Shown: one piece after another, positions 1 to 9,094 of the stretch
How the letters are laid out: every line of letters starts with the position of its first letter
How positions within the stretch are numbered: position 1 is the first letter of the stretch
Assembly (NCBI GenBank): GCA_963773835.1
Contig: CAVZCQ010000001.1
Coordinates: 1,488,001-1,552,000, forward strand
Reading direction: 5' to 3'
Source: JOPF136 sp963773835
GTDB taxonomy: Bacteria; Acidobacteriota; Terriglobia; Acidiferrales; UBA7541
Length of the DNA stretch: 64,000 nucleotides
Notes under the pieces: model-generated
What the model was told of the DNA's origin: nothing
The model's input: only the letters and a program-made list of their open reading frames with translations
The model's database searches: none
Program-made: the position numbers and the translations under genes

Positions 1-122
1 CCGGAGGACAGGACCACACCGCCCGGATCTGGGATGTCGGTTACGAAACTCGCGCCCCGGCCCAGGCGAGGACGGAGGATGAAAAGCTGATTCAGACGGC
101 GTCAAAAACCTCCGCGCCGTGA
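1..122 (+). CDS. C-terminal end of a WD40-repeat protein (5' partial)
   Basis: Reading from base 3, the frame is open to a TGA at 120-122 and encodes about 39 residues. They begin with GGQDHTARIWDV, the typical end of a WD40 blade (the D-x-T-x-R-x-WD signature). A short charged tail ending in TSAP follows. The rest of the gene lies before the window, so any fused kinase or other domain cannot be judged. WD40 blades form beta-propellers used for protein-protein contact. Confidence 0.6.
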   Translation, partial: GGQDHTARIWDVGYETRAPAQARTEDEKLIQTASKTSAP

Positions 123-200
123 CCCCTCACGTCTGCTCACTCTTCCCCGCGCGCTTGGGCTGCTCACGCCGGTTCTTGCTCTTCGCGTGATTTACGAAGC

Positions 201-3050
201 TTATTTCTCCGGTATCGCTGGACCGCTCGTTTGTTTCGCTGGGGCCGCGACACTCTCTGGGATTACGTTCCACCCCTCCACTCTTAACAGCGGCTTGTTT
301 CCGTCCAGGGCAGCGGCATCGTAGCGTCCCGCGATCTCACGCACTTCTCCGGGCAGCAGGGAGATATAGTTGTCTTCCCAGAGGATGGGTGCGACGTCCT
401 CGCCGCTTTCCTCCTTCGTAAGTCTGAGACGCACCATAAATGCCACAGCCTGGTTCGAATTGCGCATCCTGACGCGGATGGTTTCTTGCGTCCCATCCGT
501 TTCCGTTTTCTGCGCTACCGAAAGCTTCACGCGGGACAGTCTGGCCAGTTCCCTGTAGTCCGCATATGCCGATTCCGGCGTGTAGGCTGTGCCCACGCGC
601 TTCGACCAGGTGAGTACGTCCGGCCGGGTGGAAAGCCAGTAGAAATTCTCGCTGGCCGGTTTATCGGAGCCGTCGGTAAGAGAGAGCCTGACGAAGTAGA
701 CCGCGCTCAGGCCCTCCACCTCGGGAAGGACAAAGACGCGCACTGCGCTGTCGGCGGGCACGTCCAGGGTTGCTGCACGCGAGAACTTTTCCTGCGCATC
801 CAGGTTATAAATCTTCGCCGTCACCGTCATGTTCGGGAGCGCGGAGTCGCGGTTGTTGACCACCACAATGGAACGGTCATCATACGAATATTGCGCGTGT
901 GTCATCTCGCAGGCTTTCTTCGTGCCGAAGTATCCGCCCGCCGGTGTCAGGTAGTAGTCGTATAAATGCCAGATCAGGGAGGGCCAGGCATTGTTCAACA
1001 TCCATTGAATCACGCCCGTCGATTGATACTTGTTGCGCGCGTACGCCTCAAACATCGCGCGTTCGCCTTCATACGCCATCGCCTGCGATTTCCTCAGAAA
1101 ATCATCCAGGTTTTCAGCCTTTCCGTATCGTTCCTCGAGCGCACGGGTGAACACGCTGAGGTTGGCGAAGCGAAGTCCGCCTGCGTGATAGTTCCAGACC
1201 TCATCGATTGGCCAGAGATGATCCGGTGGCAGGAACCGCTTCAGGCTTTCCACCGGAGGGATTGCAGGTCCCGGCCCCGTCTCCGTGTTGAAGCCGAATG
1301 CTCCCCCGGCCGCATCGTCCGTCAACCAGTAGTTCGGGGGGACGTAGTCGTAGGGACCCAGCATTTTTACTCCGCTCGGCCCTGTGACCGAAGCCCGGTT
1401 CTGCGAGGCCGAGGAAAGGGAGGGATTCGGCCACTCCTGGTCCTTGAGAACTTTCAAATACATCTCCTCGACTTTTCCGGGAGGCGGGCTGTCGCTCCCG
1501 TAAAGCCACACGAGAACGCTGGGATGGTTGCGCAGCCCTCGCACCTGATCCTCGAGCGAGGCCCTGGCAACCGCATATTGATCCTCCTTCCACTTCGGCC
1601 AGTGCTCCCACATGTCGCAACAGCACCAGCCGGCCATAATCAGGATGCCCTTGCGGTCCGCCATGTCGTAGAACTCGTCTCGCTCGAGCTTTCCCTCCAG
1701 CCGGATTGTGTTCAGCCCCAGGTCCCTCACATAGTTCAGCTCCGCCTCTGTCCTCACGGGCGACCACCGCAACAGCATGTCGGAAGCCCACCCGCCCCCG
1801 CGAATCAATATTTTTCTCCCATTGATTCTGAACAGGCGATGGCCTTCCGGGGTCATCTCCGAGGAGACTTGTCGCACGCCGAACCGGACGGTGGCAGAGT
1901 CGGAGACTCGTCCGGAGATTTCCGCCGCGAGCCGGGCTGCGTACATCTCAGGCTTGCCCATCTGGTAGGGCCACCAGAGCCGAGGATGCGACAGCTTGAG
2001 TTGGGGATATTCTTTCGTGGTGAACCGGACCGTTTTCGTTTCCGATGGTTCCAACTCCACCTGCTGCGCGACGCGTATGCCTTCGATTTCAGCCTGGAAT
2101 GTGCCCCTCACTTCGTGTGCCGTATTATTTCTGAGCACCGCACTCACAGTCAGTTCGGCGGCCTCGAGTCCGGGAGCGAGCCTCGAGCTCACGAAGGGAA
2201 ACCTCAGCGAGATGTCTCCACTGGCAGTGATGTAGACGTCTTTCCACAGCCCTGCATCCTTGTCGGGTGGCGTGGGATTCCAATCTACCCAGGTAATCGC
2301 GAGGTCGGTTGGCGACGGCGGGAAAACCTCGACCGCCAGCGCACTCGATTCGCCCGCCGCTGCGAGCGCGCTCACGTTGAATTCGAACCTGCGGAACGTT
2401 CCAGCAACATCTTTTACATCGGCCACTCGCCGTCCGTTGAGCCAGATATTGGCCCGATAGTTGATGCCATCGAAATGGAGCCAGATCGTCTTCCCATGGT
2501 AATTGGCCGGCAGTTGGAACTCGGTCCGATACCACCAGGAGCATCGAAACGGGCTATCCGCTGGCATGGCAAGGTTGGCGAAAATCGCGCCGGCGGGATA
2601 GTTCATTCCGGGCAGGGTGCGCAGATTGGTCCCAAAGTAGGGATCCGGATACGTCTTATCGGCAACCAACGCGGCTACAATTGTCGCCGGCACCTCTGCG
2701 CGATGCCAGCCGTCCGTGCGGTATCCCACCTTGGAAAGCTCCGCGCCCGTGGCTTTCACTTCGCAGGACGACTGTATTTCCCAGTTGGCCTGAAGATTCA
2801 TCCGTTCCGCATGCCCATTTGCAGGGCCGGATGCAAATGAGGAAATTGCGGACAACAGAATGGCAAGCGCCAGCACGGGAATGCGTCTCCACCCGCATTG
2901 CGGCAGACACTTCAACCTAAAAGCGGGCGATTCCACAACACCGCTCCTTTCGAGGGGCAGCCTGAAGAAGCGCGAATCTGTATCGAACGTGCGGCCGTGC
3001 CCGACGATCTTCGTCTCGGATTCTGCACGCCGGAGATTGTGGTATGGCAT
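201..3050 (-). CDS. Secreted glycoside hydrolase family 2, exo-beta-D-glucosaminidase-like
   Basis: This large GH2 enzyme is probably exported. A hydrophobic signal segment (about residues 57-74) ends in an A-S-G type cleavage region. The frame starts at ATG 3050, but that leaves 55 residues before the signal segment. A TTG at 2915, just before the hydrophobic stretch, is an alternative start; neither has a clear Shine-Dalgarno. The order is sugar-binding beta-domain (about 90-280), immunoglobulin-like domain and TIM barrel (from about 400). The acid/base region reads VWLYGSD with Asp520 where most GH2 enzymes have Asn-Glu; the nucleophile region reads FGFNTETGPG with Glu590. An Asp acid/base is the hallmark of the CsxA-type exo-beta-D-glucosaminidase subfamily, which removes terminal glucosamine from chitosan oligomers. 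Substrate is inferred from this motif only; a mannosidase-like role is the alternative. Confidence 0.8.
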   Translation of the reverse strand: MPYHNLRRAESETKIVGHGRTFDTDSRFFRLPLERSGVVESPAFRLKCLPQCGWRRIPVLALAILLSAISSFASGPANGHAERMNLQANWEIQSSCEVKATGAELSKVGYRTDGWHRAEVPATIVAALVADKTYPDPYFGTNLRTLPGMNYPAGAIFANLAMPADSPFRCSWWYRTEFQLPANYHGKTIWLHFDGINYRANIWLNGRRVADVKDVAGTFRRFEFNVSALAAAGESSALAVEVFPPSPTDLAITWVDWNPTPPDKDAGLWKDVYITASGDISLRFPFVSSRLAPGLEAAELTVSAVLRNNTAHEVRGTFQAEIEGIRVAQQVELEPSETKTVRFTTKEYPQLKLSHPRLWWPYQMGKPEMYAARLAAEISGRVSDSATVRFGVRQVSSEMTPEGHRLFRINGRKILIRGGGWASDMLLRWSPVRTEAELNYVRDLGLNTIRLEGKLERDEFYDMADRKGILIMAGWCCCDMWEHWPKWKEDQYAVARASLEDQVRGLRNHPSVLVWLYGSDSPPPGKVEEMYLKVLKDQEWPNPSLSSASQNRASVTGPSGVKMLGPYDYVPPNYWLTDDAAGGAFGFNTETGPGPAIPPVESLKRFLPPDHLWPIDEVWNYHAGGLRFANLSVFTRALEERYGKAENLDDFLRKSQAMAYEGERAMFEAYARNKYQSTGVIQWMLNNAWPSLIWHLYDYYLTPAGGYFGTKKACEMTHAQYSYDDRSIVVVNNRDSALPNMTVTAKIYNLDAQEKFSRAATLDVPADSAVRVFVLPEVEGLSAVYFVRLSLTDGSDKPASENFYWLSTRPDVLTWSKRVGTAYTPESAYADYRELARLSRVKLSVAQKTETDGTQETIRVRMRNSNQAVAFMVRLRLTKEESGEDVAPILWEDNYISLLPGEVREIAGRYDAAALDGNKPLLRVEGWNVIPESVAAPAKQTSGPAIPEK

Positions 3051-3063
3051 CTTGGGAAGCGCG

Positions 3064-4044
3064 TCAGGAAAAACCCGCTATCGGATGAGGGACATACGGC
3101 TCCTCCAGCGCAGCGATCTCTTCCGGCCTCAGCTTCAGCGCCAGCGCGTCGATCGCATCTTCCAGATGGTTCGTCTTGGACGCGCCTACGATGGCAGCAG
3201 TGATGGGAGGCTTCGAGAGCAGCCAGGCCAGCGCCACCTGGGCCCTCGGCACGCCCCGCTTCGCCGCCACTTCGCCCACCCGTTCCACCACCTTTCGATC
3301 CGCCTCCTCTGTCGCGTCATACAGCTTCCGGCTCACTTCGTCCTTTTCCATCCGGTCCGTTTTCTCGCCCCACGCACGCGCCAGCCGCCCGCGCGCCAGC
3401 GGGCTCCACGGCAGAACGCCGATACCCTCGGCGGCGCACAGCGGCAGCATCTCGCGCTCTTCCTCGCGTTGGAGCAGGTTGTAGTGGTCCTGCATGGAGA
3501 CGAATGGCGTCCACCCGTGCTCCCGCGCCACATGGAGAGCCTTCGAGAATTGCCAGGCGAACATCGACGACGCGCCCAGATACCGCGCCTTCCCCGCCTT
3601 CACCACGTCATGCAAAGCTTCGAGCGTCTCTTCGATCGGCGTTTTGTAATCCCAGCGGTGGATCTGGTAGAGGTCCACGTGATCCGTTCCCAGCCGCCGC
3701 AGGCTCGCGTCGATGGCCGTGAAAATGGCCTTCCGCGAAAGCCCGCGGGCATTCGGCCGGGTGCTCTCCGCGAAGTAAACCTTTGTGGCGATCACCACCT
3801 CGTCGCGCCGCGCGGACTCGCGCAGCGCGCGGCCCAGGATTTCCTCGCTCGAGCCGTCCGAATAGCTGTTCGACGTGTCGAAGAAATTGATTCCCATCTC
3901 CACCGCGCGCCGGATAAATGGCCGGCTCTTCTCTTCATCCAGCGTCCAGGCGTGCGTGCCGCGGTTCGGCGCCCCATAGGTCATGCACCCCAGGCAGATT
4001 CGCGAGACGTCCAGTCCGGTGCTGCCCAGCTTCACATAGTTCAT
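3064..4044 (-). CDS. Aldo/keto reductase
   Basis: A 326-aa NADPH-dependent (alpha/beta)8 oxidoreductase of the aldo/keto reductase superfamily. The catalytic tetrad is visible: Asp56 and Tyr61 in FFDTSNSYSDG, Lys88 in IATKVYF and His129 in LYQIHRWD. The C-terminal IVGASKTNHLEDAI segment is the usual cofactor phosphate-binding loop. Length is normal for soluble bacterial AKRs (YajO/YhdN-like). The gene ends 13 bp before the possible ATG of the GH2 gene on the same strand, so the two may be co-transcribed. The physiological carbonyl substrate cannot be told from sequence. Confidence 0.9.
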   Translation of the reverse strand: MNYVKLGSTGLDVSRICLGCMTYGAPNRGTHAWTLDEEKSRPFIRRAVEMGINFFDTSNSYSDGSSEEILGRALRESARRDEVVIATKVYFAESTRPNARGLSRKAIFTAIDASLRRLGTDHVDLYQIHRWDYKTPIEETLEALHDVVKAGKARYLGASSMFAWQFSKALHVAREHGWTPFVSMQDHYNLLQREEEREMLPLCAAEGIGVLPWSPLARGRLARAWGEKTDRMEKDEVSRKLYDATEEADRKVVERVGEVAAKRGVPRAQVALAWLLSKPPITAAIVGASKTNHLEDAIDALALKLRPEEIAALEEPYVPHPIAGFS

Positions 4045-4238
4045 GGCATTCGCTCGTTTGGCCGGCGCTGTGCCCCCGCTCCGGCCCCTGATACTTTACC
4101 TCACTCCCCTGCCGGCGGTTTGCCCGGGGGCGGCGCGCCGGCCCGGCGGGATAGCCTCTTTTGTGCCCCACGCATCCAACCAGATAGGAGTATCGACCAG
4201 GGCTTCCACTACCAGCCCGCCCGGCCCGGCACCGATGA

Positions 4239-4267
4239 TTGCGGCGCAGCCATTGCGGGACTATACT
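4239..4267 (+). promoter_or_regulatory. Sigma70-type promoter for the Gly/His-rich secreted protein
   Basis: TTGCGG (4239-4244), a 17-bp spacer and TATACT (4262-4267) would start transcription near 4274. That is 23 bp before the ATG at 4297, which is preceded by an AGGAG ribosome-binding site. Seen by eye only. Confidence 0.5.
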
Positions 4268-4296
4268 GAGGGTACCTGGAAGCAGGAGCAGGCCAT

Positions 4297-5397
4297 ATGA
4301 ACGCGCGCCTCCCTCTCCGCCGATGTGCTCTCCTCCTCGGTGCACTATCGTGGATAGCTCTGCCCATGAGTGTCTCTGCCGGCCCGGGCGGAGGCGGTGG
4401 CCACGGGGGCGGTGGGGGCAGTCACGGCGGTGGCGGGAGCCACGGTGGCGGGAGCCACGGCGGCGGAGGGCATTCCAGCGGTTCCGCGGCGTCCTCCGGC
4501 CACGGCAGCTATTCCTATTCCGGCCCGCGTGGTTCGGGACCTTCAGCCGGATATCACGGGCGAGTCGCGTCCTCCTCGTCCACATCTTCGGGAGCTAGCT
4601 CAAACGGCTCCAACGTCAACAACCTTTCGAATTTCGTGGCCACGAGCGACGCTAATCCCGGGCACATTGGCGCTGAGAATCCGGCTCTGACCCATCTGGC
4701 CAGCCATGGCTGGACTTTCCTGCCTTCCGCAGGAATCTCCCGCCCGGTGACCGTGGCGCGCGCGGCCCTACGGCCCGTTCGCCCAGTGCGTTCCACCGCC
4801 ATCCCTGCGATTCTCCCGCTGCGACCGCGTCCCGTCCGGCCGGGGCGGCCGTATGCCACCAGCGCGATCTTCCCGTTTTATGGATTTGGTTATGGCTACG
4901 GATTCGGCGGATCGTGTTTCTTCAATGGTTTCACTTCGGTCTGCGGCGTGAATCCCTATTTCTTCTATGGCGCCAATAATTGTCTGTCCGGCATCGGATT
5001 CTATAACTGCGGGTATGGCTTGGGGTACGGCTACGCCTACGGACCGGGCTACGGCTGGGATTGGACGTCGCCTCCACCGGCGGGCGGTGCGCCCGAATCA
5101 CCCGACGAGGAAAGCAACTCCTCGAACGTTTTCGTCGGACCCATCGTGAACGGCCCAGAAAACGCCCAGGCCAATCCTTCCGCGCCTCGCGTCCCGCCGA
5201 CGCAAATTATCCTGAAAAATGGATCCGCCTACGAAGTCACCGCCTACTGGGTTTCCAACGGCGAACTCTACTACCGGCCCGTCACCGGCGGCCTCAGCCA
5301 TGTGCCGCTCGAGCAGCTCGATCTCGAGGCCACGGTCCAGGCAAATTCCCGCAATGGCGTGAGCTTCACCATCACCGACCATCCGCCGGAGGAGTAA
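4297..5397 (+). CDS. Secreted glycine/histidine-rich protein with C-terminal beta domain
   Basis: A 366-aa protein of unknown function. Residues 1-28 form a signal peptide (ALLLGALSWIALPMSVSAG). Residues 29-70 are a low-complexity Gly/His/Ser stretch built of GGGSHGG units that could bind metal. The middle is Tyr/Gly-rich (YGFGYGYGFGG, YGLGYGYAYGPGYG). Residues about 300-360 form a compact domain (IILKNGSAYEVTAYWV, then GLSHVPLEQLDLEAT) that I recognise from other acidobacterial exported proteins with no known role. An AGGAG ribosome-binding site lies 8 bp before the ATG. It probably acts in the periplasm or at the cell surface. Confidence 0.8.
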   Translation: MNARLPLRRCALLLGALSWIALPMSVSAGPGGGGGHGGGGGSHGGGGSHGGGSHGGGGHSSGSAASSGHGSYSYSGPRGSGPSAGYHGRVASSSSTSSGASSNGSNVNNLSNFVATSDANPGHIGAENPALTHLASHGWTFLPSAGISRPVTVARAALRPVRPVRSTAIPAILPLRPRPVRPGRPYATSAIFPFYGFGYGYGFGGSCFFNGFTSVCGVNPYFFYGANNCLSGIGFYNCGYGLGYGYAYGPGYGWDWTSPPPAGGAPESPDEESNSSNVFVGPIVNGPENAQANPSAPRVPPTQIILKNGSAYEVTAYWVSNGELYYRPVTGGLSHVPLEQLDLEATVQANSRNGVSFTITDHPPEE

Positions 5398-5586
5398 ACC
5401 GCGCGGCTGGCTTTTGCGGTCATCCGGCGCCTGCCCCGCAGGAAATTCTTCATGGGAATTTCTCCTTTGAGCAACGGTCTCGAAAACCCCGCCATCTAAA
5501 TCTGTCATGAAGCGCATCATGAAATCAGAATCTCCTCAGGCGGCAACCGTCACCCAGCCGGGGCCGCCGGATCCGGGCGTGGAGCC

Positions 5587-5811
5587 GTGCGACAGGTCAA
5601 ACGAGCGATCAAAACGGTAATCGGATTCACACTGCTGGCCTTCGGTGTGGTGATGCTGGTCACCCCCGGGCCGGGCTGGCTGGTGATTTTCTCCGGGCTG
5701 GCCGTGCTTGCTGCGGAATTTCTGTGGGCTCGCCGCCTGCTGGACCGTCTAAAGAGCGGCGCCGGCCGCGTCGCTGGCGCATTGCGCCCCGGCAACGATC
5801 CCTCCGCGTAG
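5587..5811 (+). CDS. Small PGPGW-motif membrane protein
   Basis: A 74-aa protein with one or two hydrophobic segments (VIGFTLLAFGVVMLV and WLVIFSGLAVLAAEFLWA) around the PGPGW signature, which defines a family of putative transmembrane proteins of unknown function. A basic amphipathic tail follows. GTG 5587 is the first plausible start in this frame; upstream ATGs at 5507 and 5519 are in another frame. No strong ribosome-binding site is present, so the start may be slightly off. Confidence 0.75.
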   Translation: MRQVKRAIKTVIGFTLLAFGVVMLVTPGPGWLVIFSGLAVLAAEFLWARRLLDRLKSGAGRVAGALRPGNDPSA

Positions 5812-5857
5812 AGACCACGGCCTCAACTTCGCTCTGATTGTCATTCCGAGTCCCGAA

Positions 5858-5873
5858 TCCCGAAGCTTCGGGA
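5858..5873. repeat. Interspersed palindrome (TCCCGAAGCTTCGGGA family)
   Basis: An exact copy of the 16-bp perfect palindrome found throughout this window, here in the spacer between convergent genes. It is embedded in a longer unit resembling 'TCATTCCGAG ... GAGGAACCTGCTTTT', parts of which recur near 8680-8710 and 9220-9260. Confidence 0.85.
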
Positions 5874-5909
5874 TCGGGACGAGGAACCTGCTTTTTCCCC
5901 GCCTTGGCC

Positions 5910-6632
5910 TTACGGGTTCTGCCCGCCGAATGGCGGACGCCGGCGCTCCTGCGGTCGCGGCTGGTTGCCGCCGCCCTGTCCTTCGGGCAGCGCTATCCGG
6001 TGCGCCGATCCCTCGAGATACATTTTGAACGGCTCGGTCCCGAAGGCCTGCTCGATTTTCGTGTGAATCTCGTCGTCCGACGGCTTCGTGTAGGTAATCC
6101 GCTCGCGAAACACTTTTCCGCCGCTCGTCCGTTTCAGCTCGAACACCATCGTCGTATCGTCCTTCCACGTTCCCGTGTATTCGTTGATGTTCGCTCCATC
6201 GTCGAACCACCACAGGTGATACATCTTCGTTTCGTGGTTGAAGGCCATCACGCCGTGCGCGTGGTAGGGCCCTTCCGGCCCTTTCAGCTCGTAATTGATC
6301 ACCACGTACAGCCCGTAGAACGGCATCGCCCGCCAGCGCCCCGTGCCGCTCGGTTTGTCTTCCGGATCGCCCGCAAAACGCACCGTCTCTTCCCAGTTTC
6401 CGGTCCAGATGGCCAGCCGTGCGTCCTCCGGCCCGGCAAACGGACTGGGCTGCGGCGCGCGCTGCGCCTGCTGTCCCTGGGCGCCCTGCCCGGGACGCTG
6501 CTGCGGGCCCTCCTGCGCCCCGTCTAAAGTTGAAAGCGCCCGAGGCGACGCGAGAGCCAGCGCCGCCAGCCAGGTCAGCGCTGCCAGCAGGATCATTCCT
6601 TGCAGGATGAGTCGTCCCGTGCGCGCGTTCAT
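5910..6632 (-). CDS. Exported DUF1579-like lipocalin-fold protein
   Basis: A 240-aa protein with an N-terminal hydrophobic export signal (LILQGMILLAALTWLAALALA) and a Gln/Pro-rich linker. The beta-rich domain has TGNWEETVRF, then a Trp-Arg-Ala-Met stretch, HLWWFDD and EYTGTWKDD. This order of G-x-W and Y-x-x-W-x-D motifs is that of DUF1579/lipocalin-like proteins, which have no established activity. The ATG at 6632 follows a GGAG-type site. It lies divergent from the SDR gene. Confidence 0.65.
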   Translation of the reverse strand: MNARTGRLILQGMILLAALTWLAALALASPRALSTLDGAQEGPQQRPGQGAQGQQAQRAPQPSPFAGPEDARLAIWTGNWEETVRFAGDPEDKPSGTGRWRAMPFYGLYVVINYELKGPEGPYHAHGVMAFNHETKMYHLWWFDDGANINEYTGTWKDDTTMVFELKRTSGGKVFRERITYTKPSDDEIHTKIEQAFGTEPFKMYLEGSAHRIALPEGQGGGNQPRPQERRRPPFGGQNP

Positions 6633-6741
6633 TCGCTCCTCCGGGAAGTGACGCAGCCGGGCGGGATCGGCCGCGGAACTCGAATGCTAGCACGGGCGCC
6701 GTGCCTGCCTTTGCAAGGCCTCCCCGGTGTGTGCTCAGATG

Positions 6742-6755
6742 GATATCGCGATATC
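6742..6755. promoter_or_regulatory. Perfect palindrome GATATCGCGATATC, possible operator
   Basis: A 14-bp perfect inverted repeat lies 47 bp before the SDR start codon, in the divergent spacer. Its position suits a dimeric repressor site. I cannot name the regulator. Confidence 0.4.
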
Positions 6756-6801
6756 GGGATTTAGAAGGCAAACGTACGGTTTCTTGACGGAGGAGGCATC
6801 G

Positions 6802-7587
6802 ATGAGTCCCTGGCAAGGCAAATGGGCCGTAGTCACCGGAGCGAGCGCCGGCATTGGCGCCGCACTCGCCCGCGAACTCGCCGCCGGCGGCGCTCATCTG
6901 GTCCTCACCGCGCGGCGCAAAGACCGCCTCGACGAACTCGCCGCGCGCCTCCATGCCGCGCACTCGATCAACGTGGAGGTATGCGAGGCTGACCTGGCCC
7001 AGCCCGGCGCTCCGGAAGAACTCTTCGCCTTCACGCGAGGGAAGGGAATCGCCGTGGACGTGCTCGTCAATAACGCCGGCTTCGGCGCCTACGGCGCGTT
7101 CCAGGAAGTCCCGCTGCGCCGCCAGCTCGAAATGGTGCAGGTGAATATCGCCGCCGTGGTGCACCTGACGCATCTCTACCTGCCTGCCATGCTCGAACGC
7201 CGCCGCGGCTACATCCTCATCCTGGCGTCCACTGCGGCCTTCCAGGCTGTTCCCTATATCGCCGCCTACGCCGCCACGAAATCCTTCGATTTGTTCTTTG
7301 CGGAAGCGCTGGCGGAAGAGGTGCGCGCGTCGGGCGTCAGCGTGACCGCGCTCTGCCCCGGCGCCACCTCCACCGAATTCCAGCAGGTGGCCGAGCAGCC
7401 CGATTACGCCTTCCGTTCGCCGGAAGGTCCGGAGCAGGTGGCGCGCGTAGGACTCGACGCGCTCGCGAAAGGCAAACCGGTGGTCATCTCCGGCACGCGC
7501 AATCGGTTGATGCAGCAATCCCAGCGACTGGCCCCGCGGCGTCTGGTCACCACCATGGCCGCCCGCATCTTCAGACCTGTGCGGTAG
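6802..7587 (+). CDS. Short-chain dehydrogenase/reductase
   Basis: A 261-aa classical SDR. TGASAGIG (12-19) is the nucleotide-binding glycine motif. NNAG (90-93), Ser143 and Tyr156-x3-Lys160 (YAATK) complete the catalytic set. The start is ATG 6802 rather than the upstream in-frame codon at 6727, because AGGAGG (6791-6796) sits 5 bp before it. Length and motifs fit the DltE/YqjQ-like NAD(P)-dependent oxidoreductases; substrate unknown. An operator-like palindrome lies upstream. Confidence 0.9.
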   Translation: MSPWQGKWAVVTGASAGIGAALARELAAGGAHLVLTARRKDRLDELAARLHAAHSINVEVCEADLAQPGAPEELFAFTRGKGIAVDVLVNNAGFGAYGAFQEVPLRRQLEMVQVNIAAVVHLTHLYLPAMLERRRGYILILASTAAFQAVPYIAAYAATKSFDLFFAEALAEEVRASGVSVTALCPGATSTEFQQVAEQPDYAFRSPEGPEQVARVGLDALAKGKPVVISGTRNRLMQQSQRLAPRRLVTTMAARIFRPVR

Positions 7588-7594
7588 CGCCGGC

Positions 7595-7755
7595 CCTGTA
7601 GCTCGGGTCCCGTTCCCGTCCTTTCGGGAACTGACCCGAGGCCCGTTCCGGCATCCCCTCCCCGTCCCCCGATTCTCGGGCCTGCCTGCCGCAGCCTGCC
7701 CGCCGAAGCCGAAGCGTCGCGTAGGAGGCCTGCCCGCCGGAGCGGGGCGGGGCAC
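7595..7755. repeat. Interspersed repeat unit, copy A
   Basis: The spacer holds a composite repeat: 'CTCGGGTCCCGTTCCCGTC', then a hairpin around TTCGGGAA, then 'TGCCCGCCGAAGCCGAAGC' followed by GTCGCGTAGGAGG. The same order of pieces recurs at about 9095-9195, so this is a dispersed non-coding element rather than a gene. Confidence 0.7.
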
Positions 7756-7828
7756 GTTTCGCTGTTCTCCCTCAATCCCGTGCTACCATCCCGCGCCGTT
7801 GGACTTTTATTCTTCGGGAGATCATTTC

Positions 7829-8566
7829 GTGCGCATTCTCGGAACCATCATGCTGGTTATGGGGATCATCTTTGCTGCCCTGTTCGTTATCATTGCCTTT
7901 AGCGGCGAACTGAACTCGGGCGCATTTTTCATTCCCGTCGTGCTCATCGTCATCGGCCTCACAATCCGCAACGCTGCCACGGGAATCCTTCAGCAGCAGC
8001 CTTCGGCAACGTCCGGCGGGGCTGCCGCCGCGCAATCCGGCGCGGGGCCGACCGTCGAACTCCCCGTGACGCCGCAGGTGACCGACGCGATTTCCCGTTA
8101 CGGAGCGCGTTCCCGCCGGCTCGTCCTGTGGCTGACCGCCGGCGCGTTTGTCTTCATGCTCGGCATAGGCATCGTGCTCGGCCTCTTCGACCAGGACCGC
8201 AAGGAGGGGCGGCAGATGATGGTGATTCTTGGAGGAGTGGGTGTGGTCTCCTCCGCGATGATTGGTGGCATTTCCTGGCTTACCTCGCTGCGGCCGATCC
8301 AGCGCGACCTGGGCTCGACCGTCTATTTGCGCACCACCGGACCTGTTCAGACCATCTCGATCCGCGGCGGCTATATGCTGCGTCTCGCCGACCGCGGCTT
8401 CATCATGAACGGCCGAGGCGGCGCTTCGGAACTCGCCACACTCGGTTCCGGCACGGTGGACCATAGCCCGCACGGCCACGTAATCATCGCCGTGTGGAAT
8501 CGCGAAGCCTCCGAGGTCTACACGCTCCCCGGCTACAAATCCGAGCGCCCTCCGTCGGCCGGTTAG
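7829..8566 (+). CDS. Multi-pass membrane protein of unknown function
   Basis: A 245-aa protein. Four hydrophobic segments are visible (about 4-22, 28-46, 102-122, 136-156), followed by a C-terminal soluble domain of about 85 residues. GTG 7829 is chosen because GGGAG lies about 9 bp before it and the first hydrophobic segment starts at once; a TTG at 7799 in the same frame is the alternative. No enzymatic motif was recognised. Confidence 0.7.
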   Translation: MRILGTIMLVMGIIFAALFVIIAFSGELNSGAFFIPVVLIVIGLTIRNAATGILQQQPSATSGGAAAAQSGAGPTVELPVTPQVTDAISRYGARSRRLVLWLTAGAFVFMLGIGIVLGLFDQDRKEGRQMMVILGGVGVVSSAMIGGISWLTSLRPIQRDLGSTVYLRTTGPVQTISIRGGYMLRLADRGFIMNGRGGASELATLGSGTVDHSPHGHVIIAVWNREASEVYTLPGYKSERPPSAG

Positions 8567-8747
8567 AGGCACGTGGTAGCGCGCCGTTTGCGTCCCGACT
8601 TCCGTGTCGGGGCCACGGTCAATGTCGTTGTGACCCTGGGCCCGTTCCGGCCTTCAGTCCCCCCTCCCCCGCTGTCATCCCGAGCAGTCCGCGACGAGGG
8701 ATCTGCTTGCTCTCTTCGTCGTCCCGCTCGCCACTGACCACTGGCCA

Positions 8748-9032
8748 ATGCGGTTGTGCGAATGGGGCGGTTCCGCCCAGGAGCTGGCGGTAAAGCAACT
8801 AGCCGGTGAGGCCTCGATCGCAAATATCCTGGAGACGCTGCGGCCGGCCTTCCCCGAAGTCGCAGCCAAAGCGCACGTGGTCGTGATCGTAACCGGTCTG
8901 GCTTACACCGATGGCGCCGTCGAGAGAGTAGATGTCACCGACCTGCTGCTGGACCAGTTGAAAGCCACCCAGGCAACACGCCAACTCGTCGAAAAAATGC
9001 GAAAAGAGAAGAAATCCGCCGACTGGCAGTAG
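8748..9032 (+). CDS. Short hypothetical protein (doubtful)
   Basis: Encodes 94 residues. The second half looks protein-like (an amphipathic helix ending in LVEKMRKEKKSADWQ), but the first residues overlap a repeat-derived stretch (CCACTGACCACTGG just upstream). There is no clear ribosome-binding site and no family is recognised. It may be a decayed gene tail. The rest of 8567-9449 is repeat-rich spacer. Confidence 0.3.
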   Translation: MRLCEWGGSAQELAVKQLAGEASIANILETLRPAFPEVAAKAHVVVIVTGLAYTDGAVERVDVTDLLLDQLKATQATRQLVEKMRKEKKSADWQ

Positions 9033-9094
9033 GCCGATACCCACCCAGCAAATTCCGGCGTCTGCCCTCAGCATCCGACCAGGATGTCTCCTGC

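Noticed and set aside
966..2840. Long plus-strand frame opposite the GH2 gene
   Set aside because: No ribosome-binding site or motif; composition is that of an antisense frame. The GH2 motifs on the other strand are clear.
5749..7755. Very long minus-strand frame across the SDR gene and its repeats
   Set aside because: It is antisense to the SDR and DUF1579-like genes, has Arg/Gly-rich composition typical of GC-rich shadow frames, and shows no family motif.
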